This document shows positions 5,724 to 8,601 of a stretch of 8,601 nucleotides of DNA, piece after piece. The notes under the pieces are model-generated. The model saw only the letters and a list, made by a program, of their open reading frames with translations, was not told the DNA's origin and made no database searches. The position numbers and the translations under genes were made by a program. The DNA is from Actinomycetes bacterium (GTDB lineage Bacteria; Actinomycetota; Acidimicrobiia; Acidimicrobiales; Microtrichaceae), in NCBI GenBank assembly GCA_023450775.1, contig JAEXGP010000123.1:1-8601 (forward strand), given 5' to 3'. Within the stretch, counting starts at the first letter, position 1; every line of letters starts with the position of its first letter.

Positions 5724-6953
5724 TCAGTCGAAGCGCTTGTGGATCAGGTCGACGCGCTGCTCGGAGGCGTTGGCGTCGTCGCCCTGCTCGTCGAGCAGCG
5801 CGGCCCGGTCCTTCTCGGCCTCGCGCCGCGCCTTCTCGACGTCCACGCGGGCCAGCGCGGCCTCGGTGCCGTGCTCCGCGATGTACTCGGCCCACTCGAC
5901 GAGCGTGTCGACCATCTCGGCCTCGGGGACGACGGCCACGTTCGTCCCCTTCACGAAGAGGTGACCCCGGTGGCGACCGGCGGCGATGCCGATGTCGGCG
6001 TCGCGTGCCTCGCCCGGTCCGTTGACCACGCAGCCCATGACCGCCACCTGCAGCGGCAGCTGCTTGTCGGCCAGCGCGTCGCGCGCCTCCTCGGCGACCT
6101 TGATCACGTCGATCTCGGCGCGCCCGCAGCTGGGGCACGCGATCAGGTCCACGTTCTCACGCTCCCGCAGGCCGTACGCCTCGAGCAGCGCCCGCCCCGC
6201 TCGGGCCTCCTCGACCGGGTCCGCGGTCAGCGAGTAGCGGATCGTGTCGCCGATGCCCTCGGCGAGCAGCGTGCCGATGCCGGCGGTGGCCTTGATCAGA
6301 CCGCCGGGCAGCGGGCCCGCCTCGGTGACGCCCAGGTGCAGCGGGTGGTCGGTGGCGTCCGCGAGCTGGCGGTACGCCTCGATCATCAGCGGCACGTTGG
6401 ACGCCTTGACCGAGATCTTGATGAGGTCGAAGCCCACCTCGTCGAAGTAGGCGATCTCCTGCAGCGCGGATTCGACCATGGCCTCGGGCGTGACCTGCCC
6501 GCCGTACTTCTCGTAGAGCGCCGGGTCGAGCGAGCCACCGTTCACGCCGATGCGGATGGGCACGCCCCGGTCACGGGCCTCGGACGCCACCGCCTTGATG
6601 TGCTCCGGCTTGCGGATGTTGCCCGGGTTGAGCCGCAGGCCGTGCACGCCGGCCTCGAGCGCGGCCAGGGCCATCTTGTACTGGTGGTGGATGTCGGCGA
6701 CGATCGGCAGCGGACTGCGGGGCACCATGCGGGCCAGACCCTCCGCCGCCTCCATCTCGTTGCAGGTGCAGCGCACGATGTCGGCGCCGGCGGCGGCCAG
6801 CGCGTAGATCTGCTGCAGCGTCCCGTCGACGTCCGCGGTGCGCGTCGTCGTCATGGACTGGACGGTGATGGGCGCGCCGCCGCCCACCTCGACCGATCCG
6901 ACGCGGATCTGGCGGGTGCTCCTGCGGGGGAAGGTGACGGCTCCGGCGTCCAC
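5724..6953 (-). CDS. ispG: 4-hydroxy-3-methylbut-2-enyl diphosphate synthase IspG (GcpE)
   Basis: IspG is the [4Fe-4S] enzyme that reductively converts the cyclic diphosphate MEcPP to HMBPP, the penultimate step of the MEP isoprenoid pathway. The 409 residues start with a TIM-barrel domain (about 10-260; VQSMTTTRTADVDGTL, DIHH at 87-90, RLNPGNI at 107-113). The C-terminal cluster domain holds the three cysteine ligands Cys273 and Cys276 (CPSC) and Cys308 (MGCVVNGPGEA) plus Glu315, matching the known ligand set. The last ~45 residues are a charged tail beyond the usual end. GTG at 6953 is chosen: it has a -10-like TAGTCT seven bases before it and no Shine-Dalgarno. It lies 28 bases after rseP, a common pairing in Actinomycetota. 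Confidence 0.97.
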   Translation of the reverse strand: MDAGAVTFPRRSTRQIRVGSVEVGGGAPITVQSMTTTRTADVDGTLQQIYALAAAGADIVRCTCNEMEAAEGLARMVPRSPLPIVADIHHQYKMALAALEAGVHGLRLNPGNIRKPEHIKAVASEARDRGVPIRIGVNGGSLDPALYEKYGGQVTPEAMVESALQEIAYFDEVGFDLIKISVKASNVPLMIEAYRQLADATDHPLHLGVTEAGPLPGGLIKATAGIGTLLAEGIGDTIRYSLTADPVEEARAGRALLEAYGLRERENVDLIACPSCGRAEIDVIKVAEEARDALADKQLPLQVAVMGCVVNGPGEARDADIGIAAGRHRGHLFVKGTNVAVVPEAEMVDTLVEWAEYIAEHGTEAALARVDVEKARREAEKDRAALLDEQGDDANASEQRVDLIHKRFD

Positions 6954-6960
6954 GGATCTC

Positions 6961-6966
6961 AGACTA
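6961..6966 (-). promoter_or_regulatory. Candidate -10 box for leaderless ispG
   Basis: TAGTCT on the minus strand ends seven bases before the ispG GTG and lies in the 28-base gap after the rseP stop. It would give ispG its own leaderless transcript in addition to read-through from rseP. A -35 element would fall inside the end of rseP and is not evident. Confidence 0.45.
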
Positions 6967-6981
6967 CGGGCGGTCGCCCGG

Positions 6982-8532
6982 TCAGATGGAGACGCCCTTG
7001 GTGAAGTCCAGGTAGGCGGCTGCGACGAACAGCAGGCCGAGGACCATGATCACCGGGTAGGCGATGCGCACCATGTTGGTGACGTCGGACAGGTAGCGCC
7101 GGGTCTGGCGGCGCCGCATCTCCTGGGCCTTCTCGTAGATGGCGATCGCCACGTGGCCGCCGTCGAACGGCAGCAGGGGGATGAGGTTCAGCACGCCGAG
7201 CATGATGTTCAGGCCGATCAGCAGCCCAACGATGTTGCTCCAGCTCTCGGCGGTCAGCTCGGAGCCGAACAGCACGATGCCGAAGATCGACACCGGCCGC
7301 TCCGCGCTGGACGAGGCGCCCGACTGCGCGGCCGGCGTGGGCGTGTCGACGGTGTCCTCGGGCTCGGATCCCGTCGCCGTGGAAGCGAGGAAGTCCACGA
7401 CGTTCGGCGGCCACAGCACCTTGGCCGTGCCGGCGACGGTGGTGCCGATGTACGTGCCGAACTCGGTGAACGACGACCCGACCGCCACCGGGAGCGAGTC
7501 GGTGACCAGCACGGACTGCTTGCCCACACCCAGGAACGACGCGGGCGGTGTGGTGTCGATCGCCTTGCCCAGGTCGACCGTGTGATCGGAGCGTTCGCCG
7601 CTCGACGAGACCGTGGTGACCTCGAACGTGCCGCCGTCGTCGGAGGTGCCGTCGGCGATCGCGCCGGCGATGTCGGCGGAGGTCGCGATCGCGGTGCCGT
7701 TCACGGCGACGACCTGGTCGCCCTGCGTGAGACCTGCGCGGTCGACCTGGCCGTTGGACGGCATGGCGCCGACGACCACCTCCGAGCCGTTGTCGACCAG
7801 CTCGAAGTCCTCGCCGATGGTGCCGATCACCCGCGTCCGCTGCGACAGCGTGACCGGCATGGTCCGCTCCTCGCCGTCGCGGCGGATGACGACGTCGACC
7901 GTCCCCGGTTCCTCCCTGGCGATGAGCGCCCGGAACCCGTCGTAGTCCTCGATCTGCTGGCCGTCGAAGCGCACCAGCTCGTCGCCCACCTCGAGCCCTG
8001 CGGCCTGTGCGGCGCTGCCCGGGGAGACGCTGCCGACCTCCCACCGGTCACCGTCGGGATGGCCGATGAACGCGAACTGCACGACGAGGAGCACGAACGC
8101 GATCAGGAAGTGCATCGTCGAGCCGGCGACGGCGACCGCGAGGCGGTTGTGGAACGGCGCCTGGCGGTAGGTGCGGGGCTCGTCGGCCGGGTCGACCTCC
8201 TCCATGGCGGTCATGCCGGGGATCTTCACGTAGGCGCCCGCGGGGATCGCCTTGATGCCGTACTCGGTCTCGCCGCTGCGGAACGACCAGATGCGCGGTC
8301 CGAACCCGATGAAGAACTCGGTGACCTTCATGCCGGACCACTTGGCGGCGAGGTAGTGGCCGAGCTCGTGCAGGAAGATGATGGCGACGATCGCCAGGAT
8401 CACGATGACGATCGGCAGGCCCTTCCAGATGCCGAGAGCGGCGAGCAGCGCCACCAGGGCGCCGAGGCGGAGGGCCCGGGTGAGCGGCGTGCCCATGACG
8501 CCGGCCATCTCGGCCTCTTCCTGGGCGAGCAT
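6982..8532 (-). CDS. rseP: Site-2 protease, RseP family intramembrane zinc metalloprotease
   Basis: A membrane-embedded metalloprotease that cleaves transmembrane anti-sigma factors and remnant signal peptides. Counting from ATG 8532: hydrophobic segments at about 19-35 and 39-54 lead into the active-site HELGH (55-59). YGIKAIPAGAYVKIPGM (91-107) is family-typical, and a second membrane segment is at about 131-156. Two PDZ-like domains follow (about 164-230 and 251-325), then a linker rich in Ser, Thr and Pro (about 385-411). A third helix contains the zinc-binding NLIPLLPFDGGH (449-460), and the last membrane segment is at about 488-507. At 516 residues it is longer than many actinobacterial homologues. 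The start is open: ATG 8532 is the outermost in the window, ATG 8508 has purine-rich AGGAAGAGG before it, and the frame has no stop up to 8601. Confidence 0.93.
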   Translation of the reverse strand: MLAQEEAEMAGVMGTPLTRALRLGALVALLAALGIWKGLPIVIVILAIVAIIFLHELGHYLAAKWSGMKVTEFFIGFGPRIWSFRSGETEYGIKAIPAGAYVKIPGMTAMEEVDPADEPRTYRQAPFHNRLAVAVAGSTMHFLIAFVLLVVQFAFIGHPDGDRWEVGSVSPGSAAQAAGLEVGDELVRFDGQQIEDYDGFRALIAREEPGTVDVVIRRDGEERTMPVTLSQRTRVIGTIGEDFELVDNGSEVVVGAMPSNGQVDRAGLTQGDQVVAVNGTAIATSADIAGAIADGTSDDGGTFEVTTVSSSGERSDHTVDLGKAIDTTPPASFLGVGKQSVLVTDSLPVAVGSSFTEFGTYIGTTVAGTAKVLWPPNVVDFLASTATGSEPEDTVDTPTPAAQSGASSSAERPVSIFGIVLFGSELTAESWSNIVGLLIGLNIMLGVLNLIPLLPFDGGHVAIAIYEKAQEMRRRQTRRYLSDVTNMVRIAYPVIMVLGLLFVAAAYLDFTKGVSI

Positions 8533-8566
8533 GGCGCCGGAGTGACCGGGCTCGGTGGTCGGCGCA

Positions 8567-8601
8567 GAACCGGACGGCGGGGCCGAACCGGACGGCGGGG
8601 C
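8567..8601. repeat. 18-base tandem repeat at the window edge, upstream of rseP
   Basis: GAACCGGACGGCGGGGCC occurs at 8567-8584 and again from 8585, cut after 17 matching bases by the window end, so the true copy number is unknown. In the rseP frame on the minus strand it encodes Ala-Pro-Pro-Ser-Gly-Ser repeats continuous with rseP. It is either the end of a Pro/Ser/Ala-rich N-terminal extension of RseP or an expanded repeat in the upstream spacer or gene end. Confidence 0.75.

Noticed and set aside
5703..7004. Plus-strand open frame of about 433 codons
   Set aside because: Antisense across all of ispG, whose cluster ligands and barrel motifs are unmistakable on the minus strand; a GC-bias shadow.

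Overview
This 8.6 kb window is a piece of conserved bacterial housekeeping chromosome from a high-GC organism. Gene order on the minus strand is rseP, ispG, proS, rimP, nusA, ylxR, infB. That order, the GC content, the short archaeal/eukaryote-type ProRS and the apparent leaderless starts fit Actinomycetota. An acidimicrobial lineage is a weak guess; there is no rRNA or other marker to settle it.

Layout by coordinate: the 5' end of infB (1-311, cut by the window edge); a 190-base spacer; ylxR (502-735); a 128-base spacer holding four copies of an 18-base tandem repeat; nusA (864-2204); rimP (2201-2788, ATGA overlap with nusA); a 231-base spacer with a probable proS terminator, a possible promoter and a structured rimP leader; proS (3020-4441); a 200-base divergent promoter region with two 60-base-period palindromic repeats; an alpha/beta hydrolase on the plus strand (4642-5643); an 80-base convergent spacer dominated by a perfect 16-base-pair hairpin; ispG (5724-6953); and rseP (6982-8532, whose reading frame stays open to the window edge).

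The genes form two functional blocks. RimP (30S maturation), NusA (transcription elongation/termination), YlxR (small RNA-binding protein) and IF-2 form the classical nusA-infB transcription-translation operon, with ProRS just upstream. RseP (intramembrane protease) and IspG (MEP isoprenoid pathway) form the second block; dxr is often next to them and may lie just beyond base 8601. The only gene out of place is the membrane-anchored alpha/beta hydrolase, which runs against all the others and is bracketed by palindromic sequences.

I found no undescribed multi-gene system. The parts most worth a second look are non-coding: the hairpin-rich rimP-nusA leader, the duplicated palindromic repeats between proS and the hydrolase, the recurring TAnnnT box 6-8 bases before a start codon (three genes), and 18-base in-frame tandem repeats at two gene boundaries.
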